Positions 9,186-18,004 of a DNA stretch of 64,000 nt are shown here, in pieces. Position 1 is the first letter of the stretch, and every line of letters begins with the position of its first letter. A program made the translations under genes and the position numbers. Under the pieces are notes generated by a model. That model was given only the letters and a program-made list of their open reading frames with translations. It had not been told where the DNA came from and searched no databases. Origin of the DNA: JABURQ01 sp029243145 (GTDB taxonomy: Bacteria; Planctomycetota; Planctomycetia; Planctomycetales; Planctomycetaceae); assembly GCA_965660145.1 (NCBI GenBank), contig CBFHYX010000013.1, positions 1 to 64,000 of the forward strand. Direction: 5' to 3'.

Positions 9186-9575
9186 CAAAAGCATCCTTAC
9201 CCATTGAGTTGATCGGATTGGGTGATGCCTCTGCATCACCGCGCATAATCTCTCCGTGATTTTGCGAACGGAATCATCCCAGAAACGCAGATTCCTCTCA
9301 AGATCAATTCTGGAAGCACTTTACGTCTTAAATAGCAACCCCGCAAGAACTTTCAACCGAATCGATGGTCGGGACAAACAGACCAGAAACAGTCCTTATT
9401 GTGCGATTGCACCAGGCAGATACGAGGAGGATCGTTTGGCGATAGGGATGTGATTTTTTGCAGATCTTCACAACAACTTCGCGATATGAACATCATGAAG
9501 AGAGGGCTCACTCTCGGTGGAAAGCACCGGCTCTCGACTCTAGGATAGAGATTCTTCTATTCTTTGGAGCCTGAA
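9186..9575. other. Divergent intergenic region
   Basis: About 390 bases between the small membrane protein and the TatD gene. It must hold the promoters for both directions. A 65-codon frame at 9256-9453 has no recognisable content and is not called. No hairpin or repeat stands out. Confidence 0.45.
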
Positions 9576-10361
9576 ATGTCTACCCCCTTACTAATCGACA
9601 CTCACTGCCACCTCGACGAGTCTTCCTTTGATCATGATGTGGCCAACGTCATCGAATCTGCCACGACGGCTGGCATTGTCTCGATGTTGACCATTGGAAC
9701 AACTCGCGAAAGCAGCGAACGTGCTGTCGCCTTGGCGGAACAATATGAATCCGTTTTCGCTGCCGTCGGTATTCAACCGAATTATGTCGCTGAAGCAAAA
9801 GCTGGAGATTGGGAACATATTGTCGAGTTGGCGGCACATCCGCGAGTGCTGGCAGTGGGAGAAACCGGTCTCGATAAATACTGGGACCACGCTCCGCTAG
9901 AACTTCAAGTCGATTACTTTGATCGGCATCTGGAATTGTCGAACACCATCGGCAAACCGTTCATCGTTCACAATCGTGAAGCGGATGCTGAAGTCGTTGA
10001 ACAATTGAGGCGACATGGGAAGCAGGGAAGTCTGCGGGGTGTCATGCATTCCTTTTGCGCCGATCAGGAAACAGCCGATGCTTGCCTGGAACTAGATATG
10101 TACATGTCGTTTGCCGGCATGGCGACTTTCAAAAGAAACGAAGAACTCCGTAAAATCGCCGGAAATATCCCTGTGGATCGAATCTTGGTCGAAACCGATT
10201 CCCCCTATCTTTCACCACATCCCATGCGGGGCAAACGAAATGAACCCGCTCGCGTGGCATTAACGGCACAAGTCATCGCCGATGTTCGAGAAGTCAGCAT
10301 CGAGGAGTTCTCAGAGCAAACGACGGCAAATGCTCGACGATTATTTGGATTCCCAGACTAA
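9576..10361 (+). CDS. TatD-family metal-dependent hydrolase
   Basis: A 261-residue TIM-barrel hydrolase of the TatD family (3'-5' DNA/RNA exonuclease or D-aminoacyl-tRNA deacylase in characterised members). All metal ligands are visible: DTHCHLD near the N-terminus, GETGLDKYW at about 93, VHNREAD at about 132, MHSFC at about 156, and ETDSPYLSPHP at about 205. The ATG at 9576 is preceded by TGGAG. A TTG at 9564 is possible but less likely. Cytosolic and monocistronic. Confidence 0.92.
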   Translation: MSTPLLIDTHCHLDESSFDHDVANVIESATTAGIVSMLTIGTTRESSERAVALAEQYESVFAAVGIQPNYVAEAKAGDWEHIVELAAHPRVLAVGETGLDKYWDHAPLELQVDYFDRHLELSNTIGKPFIVHNREADAEVVEQLRRHGKQGSLRGVMHSFCADQETADACLELDMYMSFAGMATFKRNEELRKIAGNIPVDRILVETDSPYLSPHPMRGKRNEPARVALTAQVIADVREVSIEEFSEQTTANARRLFGFPD

Positions 10362-10475
10362 TTCTGGTTGTCGATCAGAAGCAGATCGTCATAATATAGA
10401 AACGCTCTATCTATCGAACAAGGAAGTCGAATCTCGATGTCATCGGTTTCTCAAACGATGCCCGAAAACTAGATT

Positions 10476-11603
10476 ATGGAATCAAAGTCATCACGCACCG
10501 ATTCAATAAAAGTTCCACACTCCTTGACCGGTGGATCTTCTGATCTCATTTTGAAGCTGTTCCTCAAACACGGGCTTCGCCCAGCGGGTTGGAGGAAATT
10601 GCCAACTTGGGGCAGTCTGCTCTTAAATTCTCTGACCGGAGTTCCATTTCGTTGGCAGGAACGATTCAGCTCTCGTCGTGCCAAAGCCTTAACCACAAAA
10701 CCCGCTCCGCCTTTGTTTGTCATTGGTCACTGGAGAAGCGGAACAACTCATCTCCACAATTTACTGACGAAGGATCCACAGTTCGGATATCTCACGATGC
10801 GTCATTGCATTACACCGAACAGTTTCCTGACCATGCCCGACTTCATCAATCGTAAGCTCGCCGCGATGATGCCCGATCGGCGTCCTGTCGATGGAATGAA
10901 GATGGGTTGGGACTTTCCCCAGGAAGAAGAATTTGCGTTGGAAAGAATGACGGACGTTTCTTACAACCACTGCTACCTCTTCCCCGACCGAGCCAAAGAG
11001 TTGTTTCGTCGCTCGGTGACGTTTGATCAAAACCCAGCAGCAGCGACGAAATGGTCGGCCGAATATCACAAGCTGATATGCCGGCTGAGTCTGGACCAAG
11101 AAGGGAAGACGTTATGCCTGAAGAATCCTCCGAACACCGCTCGTATTCCACAACTATTGCATCTGTTTCCCGATGCAAAGTTTGTTTTTATCGTGAGAAA
11201 TCCCGAACACGTTTTCAGATCGACACGTAACCTCTGGATGAATGTGACACAGCTTCTCGGCCTGACCAAGACCACCGAAGAGAACATCGAGCAGAATTTC
11301 CTCTCGTTCTACACAGCGTTGATGCAAAAATATCTTGCCGACCGAGATTCGATTCCGGCGAAAAACTTGGTGGAAGTAAAGTTCGAAGATCTGGAAAACG
11401 CCCCTTTCGAGACTTTGCAGTCGATCTACTCCTCACTAGAGCTTGATGGGTTTGAAACGGCAAAACCACTCTTTAAAGAGTACATTCAAGAGAAGTCCGG
11501 GTTTCAAAAATCGGCTCATCAACTCGATCCGGCTGAAATCGAGTTGGTCCAGAACCACTGGGGCTTCGCAGCGAAGGAATGGGGATATTCAAGGGAGACT
11601 TAG
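10476..11603 (+). CDS. Sulfotransferase family protein
   Basis: A 375-residue PAPS-dependent sulfotransferase. The 5'-phosphosulfate-binding loop is the segment VIGHWRSGTTHLHNLL at about residues 82-97, and the 3'-phosphate-binding element is FIVRNPEHVFRSTRNLW at about 236-252. This subtype is frequent in planctomycetes and may sulfate lipids or glycans. The acceptor cannot be told from sequence. No signal peptide or clear membrane helix is present, so it acts in the cytosol or at the inner face of the membrane. It starts 115 bases after TatD and may share its transcript. Confidence 0.85.
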   Translation: MESKSSRTDSIKVPHSLTGGSSDLILKLFLKHGLRPAGWRKLPTWGSLLLNSLTGVPFRWQERFSSRRAKALTTKPAPPLFVIGHWRSGTTHLHNLLTKDPQFGYLTMRHCITPNSFLTMPDFINRKLAAMMPDRRPVDGMKMGWDFPQEEEFALERMTDVSYNHCYLFPDRAKELFRRSVTFDQNPAAATKWSAEYHKLICRLSLDQEGKTLCLKNPPNTARIPQLLHLFPDAKFVFIVRNPEHVFRSTRNLWMNVTQLLGLTKTTEENIEQNFLSFYTALMQKYLADRDSIPAKNLVEVKFEDLENAPFETLQSIYSSLELDGFETAKPLFKEYIQEKSGFQKSAHQLDPAEIELVQNHWGFAAKEWGYSRET

Positions 11604-11914
11604 CACCCTATCTCCCCCAAGTTTATCTCAGCAACAAGTTTCTGGTTCTGTCAAATCCGATTGATTCCGCAGCAGGTTCGGATATGATGAGATTTCGCGC
11701 GGCAGGGGATCGCACAAGAATCGTCCGGCTTCATCGCCAGGACACTGCGGGGCAACCCCGCGGGTGAAAGATTGTTTCCCATTCGCAGTTGAATGAACCT
11801 GTTGGTCGGAGTGACCAACAAGTTCATTCGCCACAGGATCGGTTGTGCCACCTGCCGCGCGTTTTTTTGTATCTCGCTTTCCCAGCCGCTCACCTCACGA
11901 ACGAAAGTCTCCCG
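11604..11914 (+). other. 5' region of the Nramp-like gene
   Basis: About 310 bases with no gene of their own. They hold a 17-bp stem hairpin (listed separately) and a short CGGGGCAACCCCG palindrome near 11750. The Nramp frame stays open upstream to a TTG at 11789, but that stretch does not look like protein. I see no conserved core of the yybP-ykoY manganese riboswitch. Confidence 0.5.
11791..11829 (+). promoter_or_regulatory. Long hairpin upstream of the Nramp-like gene
   Basis: Two 17-base arms (11791-11807 and 11813-11829) pair with a single mismatch around the five-base loop GGAGT. No T-tract follows, so it is not a classical terminator. It lies 85 bases before the Nramp-like start codon and could be a 5'-leader structure or an operator with dyad symmetry. 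Its function is inferred from position only. Confidence 0.6.
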
Positions 11915-13432
11915 ATGTCTGACACAGACCCGGAACTCGTTCCCGATGATGTCATCCCACACAAAAACTTGCCTCCTCTCGAATATCGAGACATGCCGAA
12001 GGCCATCCCCTGGAAGGCCATGATTGGCCCCAGTATTATCCTTGCCGGTCTCTCGCTCGGCTCGGGTGAATTCATGCTCTGGCCCCACATCACCTACAAA
12101 GCGGGGTTCGTTTTCTTCTGGGCCTGTCTGCTGGGTGTGATGACGCAATATTTCCTCAACATGGAAATTGAACGCTACACACTCGTCACGGGCGAAAGCG
12201 CGATCACCGGCTTCTGCCGGATGAGCAAGCATTGGGCCTGGATCATGCTGATCTGCAATATTGTTCCGATGGCTTGGCCCGGTTGGGCGAGTGGAGCGGC
12301 GACAACGCTTTCCTGGTTGATCTTCGGACCGATTGATGCCGCCGGTGGTGATTTCTCGGCTCCCTACACGAACTGGTTCGCCATTGCCGGGCTGGTACTT
12401 GTCGGTGTCGTTCTGACATCCGGTCCCGTCGTCTATAACACCGTCGAAAAGATCCAAACGTTTTTAGTCGCCTCGATCATGATTGCCGTGGTGGTGTTGG
12501 CGTTCATTCTGGTGAAACCCTACGCGGTCACAGCGATGTTTGCGGGAGCAATGAACCTGGGAGAAATGCCGCCTCCCGATTCGGGGTTGGCGTTCGTCGC
12601 ATTATTGGGGGCTTTGGCATTTGCCGGAGCGGGAGGAACCTTGAACCTCGGGCAATCGAACTATATCAAAGACAAAGGGTACGGCATGGGAGCGTACATC
12701 GGACGGATTACGAGCCCCATCACCGGCCAGGAAGAAGCGAGTCCCGAAGTCGGTTATCACTTCAAGCACACCGAAGCCAATCTCGGCCGTTGGAAACAAT
12801 GGTGGCGAGCGGCCAACATCGAACACTTCCTCAGTTTCTTTGTGACCTGTCTGGTCTGTCTCGCTCTGCTCTCACTGATTTCCTATTCCATTTTTTATAA
12901 TGCTGATGGAAATTTGAAGCCCGGCATGGAAAGCTTCGGCAAAGATATGGATTTCATCTGGGGAGAAGCGGCCACTCTTGGCGGCATGGAGAATGGGGGG
13001 ATCCTCAAGATTGCGTTTCTGTTAATGGGAACCGCCATCCTGCTCACCACCGAACTGGGAGTCCTCGATGTGATCTCCCGGATTTCGGCAGACATCGTGA
13101 AAGTGAACTATCTGCGCGATAACCCAAAATGGTCGGTCAGCAAATTGTACTTTCTCTTTTTGTGGGCCGAGATCGCGTTGGGAATCATCATTTTACTGGT
13201 GCCGGGCTTTTCCAAGCCTCTGTTTTTGGTGAAGATCTCGGCAGCGCTACAGGGAGGCGTGATGTTCGTCTATTCGATCTTGTTGCTTTGGATGAATAAC
13301 AAAATCCTCTCGCGTTCCTTGTCGATGAGTCCGTTACGCTTTGTGGCCATCATCTGGTCGTGTGCGTTCTTTGGATACTTCGCCTTCATGGTGATGAAGC
13401 TCGAAGTCCTGCCGTTTCTGTTTGTGCGGTAG
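11915..13432 (+). CDS. Nramp-related transporter lacking canonical metal motifs
   Basis: A 505-residue inner-membrane protein with about 11-12 helices and the overall layout of the Nramp (SLC11/MntH) family. At the first helix, where metal-transporting members have Asp-Pro-Gly-Asn, this protein has GSGEF (residues 49-53). The sixth-helix methionine motif is replaced by sequence around GGTLNLGQSNYI. It therefore belongs to a divergent branch whose substrate may not be Mn2+ or Fe2+. The soluble insert between helices (about 255-300, RITSPITGQEEASPEVGYHF) is longer than usual. The ATG at 11915 is chosen because the longer frame from 11789 runs through a hairpin. Confidence 0.8.
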   Translation: MSDTDPELVPDDVIPHKNLPPLEYRDMPKAIPWKAMIGPSIILAGLSLGSGEFMLWPHITYKAGFVFFWACLLGVMTQYFLNMEIERYTLVTGESAITGFCRMSKHWAWIMLICNIVPMAWPGWASGAATTLSWLIFGPIDAAGGDFSAPYTNWFAIAGLVLVGVVLTSGPVVYNTVEKIQTFLVASIMIAVVVLAFILVKPYAVTAMFAGAMNLGEMPPPDSGLAFVALLGALAFAGAGGTLNLGQSNYIKDKGYGMGAYIGRITSPITGQEEASPEVGYHFKHTEANLGRWKQWWRAANIEHFLSFFVTCLVCLALLSLISYSIFYNADGNLKPGMESFGKDMDFIWGEAATLGGMENGGILKIAFLLMGTAILLTTELGVLDVISRISADIVKVNYLRDNPKWSVSKLYFLFLWAEIALGIIILLVPGFSKPLFLVKISAALQGGVMFVYSILLLWMNNKILSRSLSMSPLRFVAIIWSCAFFGYFAFMVMKLEVLPFLFVR

Positions 13433-13496
13433 ACAACAGTGGGACCTCCCACATGACCCAGACCAACACCATAGATTCATTGTTGAAAGCACAGTG

Positions 13497-13724
13497 ATGG
13501 AATGCCCAAGATGCGACGGTCAGGGTAAAGTCTTACGAGTTAAAGTAAAAGCAAATAATTTGTGTTTAAGGCTGTGTGATGAGTGTGATGCTGTTTGGCC
13601 AATCACTGTAGAGATGAACCTCAGCTCTTTTCAAGACTTCAGCACATATATGAATTCTATTGGTTTAGGAGGACTCTGGTCCGAGATAGAGATTCTGTCA
13701 GATGAAACAGAGACTGGTGAATAA
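13497..13724 (+). CDS. Small zinc-ribbon protein
   Basis: A 75-residue protein with two cysteine pairs, CPRC at residues 3-6 and CDEC near residue 32, the normal layout of a zinc ribbon, followed by an acidic tail. The open frame runs upstream into the Nramp gene, but the ATG at 13497 begins directly at the ribbon. Base composition is richer in A and T than the flanking genes, which suggests later acquisition. No catalytic residues are visible. Small proteins of this type are often found as accessory or immunity-like genes. No toxin partner is present. Confidence 0.6.
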   Translation: MECPRCDGQGKVLRVKVKANNLCLRLCDECDAVWPITVEMNLSSFQDFSTYMNSIGLGGLWSEIEILSDETETGE

Positions 13725-13819
13725 TCTCGGTATATCCACCGTTTGAATCATTCTAGGGGATACACTAATCGACATAAGCGAAGCCCCTTCCCTACTTTTC
13801 GGTATTCCAAAGTCAGATC

Positions 13820-14026
13820 ATGACAATCAAAATATATCAACGAGTTCGGCTGATAACGGATCGATTTGCATCAACAGATAATGTGACAAAACAAGCCATC
13901 GGTTACGTTATCGAATTATACACTGATGGTAATTGTGAAGTTGAGTTTTCAGACGAGAACGGAATCACCTATGCACAGGTCGTGACGAAACCGAATGAAA
14001 TTCAGGTTGCCGAGGAAGACAACTGA
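13820..14026 (+). CDS. DUF4926 domain protein
   Basis: A 68-residue single-domain protein matching the DUF4926 pattern: an opening strand (IKIYQRVRLITD), then AIGYVIELYTDGNCEVEFSDE with the typical tyrosine/glutamate-valine-glutamate core, and a closing PNEIQV strand. The fold is probably a small beta barrel. DUF4926 genes are frequently next to toxin or DUF6883-like genes in accessory regions and are suspected immunity or antitoxin factors, but this is not proven. AT-rich like the preceding zinc-ribbon gene, 95 bases away on the same strand. Confidence 0.65.
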   Translation: MTIKIYQRVRLITDRFASTDNVTKQAIGYVIELYTDGNCEVEFSDENGITYAQVVTKPNEIQVAEEDN

Positions 14027-14275
14027 TTTACATTTTGATTTCTTCTCCCAGAACGGAACTCTTCATAATTTTCCCGAAACTCATCCATGCTTTTCTCGAC
14101 GATTTTTTCTACTGTTTAAAAATGGCTGAAAACATAGCTTCATATCAGCGTTTTTGCCGTTGCGCAACGTCCTCATTTTTTTCTTCTCTCGACATGATCA
14201 GGACTTACGAATTCTGATCGGCTCTGTTTAACAACAGTCTCTCTATGGGTAAAGACACACTCATAGGGAGTCAAC

Positions 14276-15322
14276 ATGCTGGAGATTTTGAGAGATAAAT
14301 GGCGGACGGCTCGACTGGAAGCGCGTTACCGCCGCATCATGCAGGAGCAAGTCCTGCAAATGGTCGAAGAGCAATCGCCTCAACCGGTCCAGGAAGATCC
14401 GGGACGCTGGCTGTTGTTGGGTGACCAAACCTCCGGTGCCTCGGAACAAACTCGTAAAGATGTTCGTGCGGCCGCTAGACGTCTCTCTCAAAACCACCCA
14501 CACGCTCGCAACATCTTAAGACTCTTAGAAATTTATGTGGTCGGTCCGGGATTAAAACTGGCCCATCATTCGCTCGACACGCAAGATACAACGTCAGCAA
14601 TGTTGGCCAAAACGGCCAATGAACTCTGGCATCAGTTCTTAAGCCACAATCGTCGTCATTTTTCTTACGGTGAGTTTGCCCGACGCACATGGCGGGATGG
14701 CGAATGTTTTTTGCGTCTGTTTCCACAGACGGGAGAGACGCCCACCGTTCGGTTTGTCGACCCGGAACGAATTGGAGGGACTCGCGAACGGCCAGAATCC
14801 CAAGGTATCATCACCGCCGATGATGATGTCGAAACGCCTCTCGTTTATCTGCAACTTCATCCTGAAACGGGCGAACTGGTCGATGAAATTGCCGCGGAAG
14901 AAATGTTGCACACGCGGATCGGGGGAGACTCGAATCAAAAACGGGGCTTGTCGCTGTTCGCTCCCATGATCGACATGCTGGGCTGTTTTGATCGCTGGCT
15001 CGACACCGAAATGACCGCTCGCAAGCTGCAAGCCTCAATTGTCTTATGGAGGAAAGTTCAAGGATCTCCGGCTCAAGCTCGTGGCTTTTCCCAGGAGGCG
15101 AGTACGGGCAGCGGAGCTGGCAATACACCAAACGGGTCTTCACTCAAGGAACGATACGGTCCCGTCTCAAGAGCGTATTCACAAAATCTCTTGAAAATGC
15201 TCCGCCAGTTACCCCCCTCAGATGCCAATTTGTGGCAGGTTTCCGTAAGATGTCACGTTCTATTCCGACTATTCCGATCTCGGCTTACAGACTTCGCACT
15301 TCCAGACACTAGAAACTCGTAA
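14276..15322 (+). pseudogene. Truncated phage portal protein (lambda family)
   Basis: A 348-residue reading frame whose first 265 or so residues look like the portal protein of tailed phages, the ring through which DNA enters the capsid. Typical blocks are SQNHPHARNILRLLEIYVVG, ANELWHQFLSHNRRHFSYGE, RTWRDGECFLRLFPQTGETP, RFVDPERIGG and a MIDMLGCFDRWLDTEMTARK helix. After about residue 285 the sequence stops resembling portals and becomes rich in Arg, Leu and Ser, while complete members run to about 500 residues. The gene is therefore cut short, probably by a frameshift or fusion. AGGGAG sits six bases before the ATG. No terminase, capsid or tail gene is nearby, so it is an orphan remnant. Confidence 0.7.
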
Positions 15323-15328
15323 TACCAG

Positions 15329-17968
15329 ATGTTTGACAAACTGGGACAATTTGTTTCTCGTTTTTGGGGACCGGTCCTAATTGGCTGGGTGTTGCTGCTT
15401 GTGGTGTTATTTAGAATTACGCCTCCCTTTGACAGCATGCTGAAACAAGGCGAATTCGCCTTTCTCCCCGATGATTCTGACAGCGTTCAAGCAGAAGCTC
15501 TCTTCGTAAAAGCCTTCCCGGATGACTTATTGACGAGCACTGTTGTCATTGTCGCGCGTCGACCTGCTCGGCAATCGGGTCTCACTGAAGATGATCGTGA
15601 TTATATTCACGACACACTTGTCCCCCTGCTGCGCTCGATTGGAGTCCGATCGACGGCCTCCGAAGATGAACCTGATGAAGCAGCCGATCTCAAAGCTGAA
15701 AAATATGCAAAACAGTTCCAGCACTTAAAGCTGACGGAAGAGGAATCCAATCTGGTTTATCGTGTTCGCGATTGGACACACCCACGGATCGGCCACCTCC
15801 TCAATTCGAAGCATGGTAAAGCAACATTGCTGATCATATCATTGACGACCGAGTACATCGCCGATGATAACATTCCGCTGATATGGAAAATTGACCAACT
15901 CCGAGAGACCTTGAAGCTTAATGTCGATGAAGAACTCAGAATTCCTGCTGGCATGGAATTGTCGCTGAGTGGTACGGCCACCGTCGGTCGAGACATGCGA
16001 ACCGCCAGCAAAGAGAGTGGTCAACGCACAGAATCGGCCACGATCATTCTTGTTCTGGTCCTATTAATTCTGATCTATCGCGCCCCGCTGCTGGCAATCA
16101 TCCCCTTGGTGACCGTTGGTGTCGCTGTGGCTACATCGATGCTGGTCTTGTCAAATTTGGCAAGCTTCGGTGTTGTTAGCCTGTTTAAAGATATTGAGGT
16201 CTTCATCAAAGTGCTTGTTTATGGTGCGGGAGTCGACTATTGCCTCTTTTTAATCGCACGCTATAAAGAAGAACTCGATCAGGGAGCGACTTACCCCCAA
16301 GCCACTTCTGCCTCCATTGGGAAAGTGGGGGCAGCGCTTGCTGCCAGTGCGGGAACTTCGGCTATTGGCATTGGCATGATGTCGTTTGCGGAGTTCGGAA
16401 AATTTCAGCAAGCCGGCAATGCCATCTTTATTGCACTCATGATTTGCCTGCTCACTTCCCTGACATTTGCGCCGGCTCTGATCCGTCTCTGCGGGAAATG
16501 GGCATTCTGGCCTTACTTGCCCAATGAATCCGTACAGCGTGTGAGCTGGTTTTCACCGACCAACCTGTTGGGGCGTTTGATGAAGGGCGATGTCATTGAT
16601 CGATTCTGGGTCAACATGTGCCAACGGATTGAAAAAGCACCTGCAAAAATTTGGGTCATTACTGTCAGTCTGATGCTGCCGTTTGCATTTTTTGGCACTG
16701 TTTTTATTGATCAACTTAGTTACGGACTGCTCTCGGAACTTCCCGACCATTATTTAAGTGTTCAAGGGGCTCGCGCTGCTCAACAACATTTCCCACCCGG
16801 CGAGACGGGGCCTGCCCAAGTTCTCTTGAGTAATCCTTCCATTGATTTCACCCAATCGAATGTGATTAACCAGCTAGAACTGTTGACCGAAAAAATCAAA
16901 GCTCACCGCGAAGAATTGGACGTTTCAGACATACGCTCTGTCAACGACCCCACAGGCATTACCGACCGAGCGATCAAGCACCAGGAAGAACTTGAAAAAG
17001 ACCTGGGGTTAATCGAACGACGAGTCACCAATCAAAAAATTCGCGAATACTACGTCACGCAAGTCGATGAACTCAACCACAGCATCACTCGACTCGACCT
17101 GGTCTTTACCAGCGATCCTTTTTCGAGAGATAGTATCGCCAACTTCAATCTCTTCCGAGAGAGGATGGAGCAATACGCTGCAGAGTTTGACATTGCGATC
17201 CAAGAACTTCACGACGAAGAAATTCTTGCTCTCAAAGAAGAGCTTGAAGAGCCAGGATTAGAGAACGATGAAATCTCCGAACTTCAAGAGGCGCTGAAAG
17301 ACGTACAAAGTCACACAATCCTTCCGACCGAACTTTCGTTTCTCGGACCAACAGCCAGTATCGCCGACCTGAAAGCCGTCACTGATCGCGATCAAATCAG
17401 GATCGAAGTGTTGGTGCTCACAGCCGTCTTTCTCATTTTAGTCATGCTATTGCGACGAGTGATGATCTCCTTCTACTTGTTGATGAGCGTATTTTTCACC
17501 TTCTTTGTGTCATTAGGGGCTGCCGCTTTGCTGTTTTACAGTTTGGATCCGTCAGGCTTCGCGGGACTTGATTGGAAGGTTCCCGTCTTTTTGTTCACAA
17601 TTCTGATTGCGGTTGGAGAAGACTACAACATCCTGCTGATGACCCGAATTGGAGAGGAACAGAAGGAACATGGTCTCGTCGAAGGCACATTGCAAGCCTT
17701 GCAGAAAACGGGCAGTATTATCTCCAGTTGTGGAGTAATCATGGCGGGAACATTCTCGTCGCTTCTGTTTGGCACGCTTCTCGGCATGCAACAGCTAGGG
17801 TTTGCTCTGGCATTTGGAGTGCTTATAGACACGTTCATTGTGAGGCCAATTCTCGTACCGGCTTGGTTGGTCATGTTGTATCGAGGGTATTTTGGTCCTT
17901 TGGGAAGATTTTTGGGAGCTCCCCGTTCTGAGCCAAATGAACCTGAGCCAACCTCTTCGAAGACTTAG
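15329..17968 (+). CDS. MMPL/RND-family transporter
   Basis: An 879-residue membrane protein with the two-fold RND layout: one helix, a large periplasmic loop (about 40-215), five to six helices (about 225-395), then a second helix, loop (about 450-690) and helix bundle (about 695-855). The segments GAGVDYCLFLIARYKEEL and AVGEDYNILLMTRIGEEQ are the paired helix-4 motifs of the MMPL branch, carrying the aspartates of the proton relay. The second loop has a long coiled-coil-like charged stretch. Characterised members export lipids or hopanoids; the cargo here is unknown. It starts six bases after the portal remnant stop. Confidence 0.87.
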   Translation: MFDKLGQFVSRFWGPVLIGWVLLLVVLFRITPPFDSMLKQGEFAFLPDDSDSVQAEALFVKAFPDDLLTSTVVIVARRPARQSGLTEDDRDYIHDTLVPLLRSIGVRSTASEDEPDEAADLKAEKYAKQFQHLKLTEEESNLVYRVRDWTHPRIGHLLNSKHGKATLLIISLTTEYIADDNIPLIWKIDQLRETLKLNVDEELRIPAGMELSLSGTATVGRDMRTASKESGQRTESATIILVLVLLILIYRAPLLAIIPLVTVGVAVATSMLVLSNLASFGVVSLFKDIEVFIKVLVYGAGVDYCLFLIARYKEELDQGATYPQATSASIGKVGAALAASAGTSAIGIGMMSFAEFGKFQQAGNAIFIALMICLLTSLTFAPALIRLCGKWAFWPYLPNESVQRVSWFSPTNLLGRLMKGDVIDRFWVNMCQRIEKAPAKIWVITVSLMLPFAFFGTVFIDQLSYGLLSELPDHYLSVQGARAAQQHFPPGETGPAQVLLSNPSIDFTQSNVINQLELLTEKIKAHREELDVSDIRSVNDPTGITDRAIKHQEELEKDLGLIERRVTNQKIREYYVTQVDELNHSITRLDLVFTSDPFSRDSIANFNLFRERMEQYAAEFDIAIQELHDEEILALKEELEEPGLENDEISELQEALKDVQSHTILPTELSFLGPTASIADLKAVTDRDQIRIEVLVLTAVFLILVMLLRRVMISFYLLMSVFFTFFVSLGAAALLFYSLDPSGFAGLDWKVPVFLFTILIAVGEDYNILLMTRIGEEQKEHGLVEGTLQALQKTGSIISSCGVIMAGTFSSLLFGTLLGMQQLGFALAFGVLIDTFIVRPILVPAWLVMLYRGYFGPLGRFLGAPRSEPNEPEPTSSKT

Positions 17969-18004
17969 GCTTCCGCTGAGTGATTCACAATCTGAGAGTG
18001 TTCC

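Noticed and set aside
9256..9453. 65-codon frame in the gap before TatD
   Set aside because: No recognisable protein content, no start signal.
11604..11914. Possible yybP-ykoY manganese riboswitch before the Nramp-like gene
   Set aside because: The conserved core of that riboswitch class is not visible, and the transporter lacks the Mn motif.
14035..14217. 60-codon frame before the portal remnant
   Set aside because: Phe/Ser-rich, no domain, AT-rich composition makes chance frames likely.
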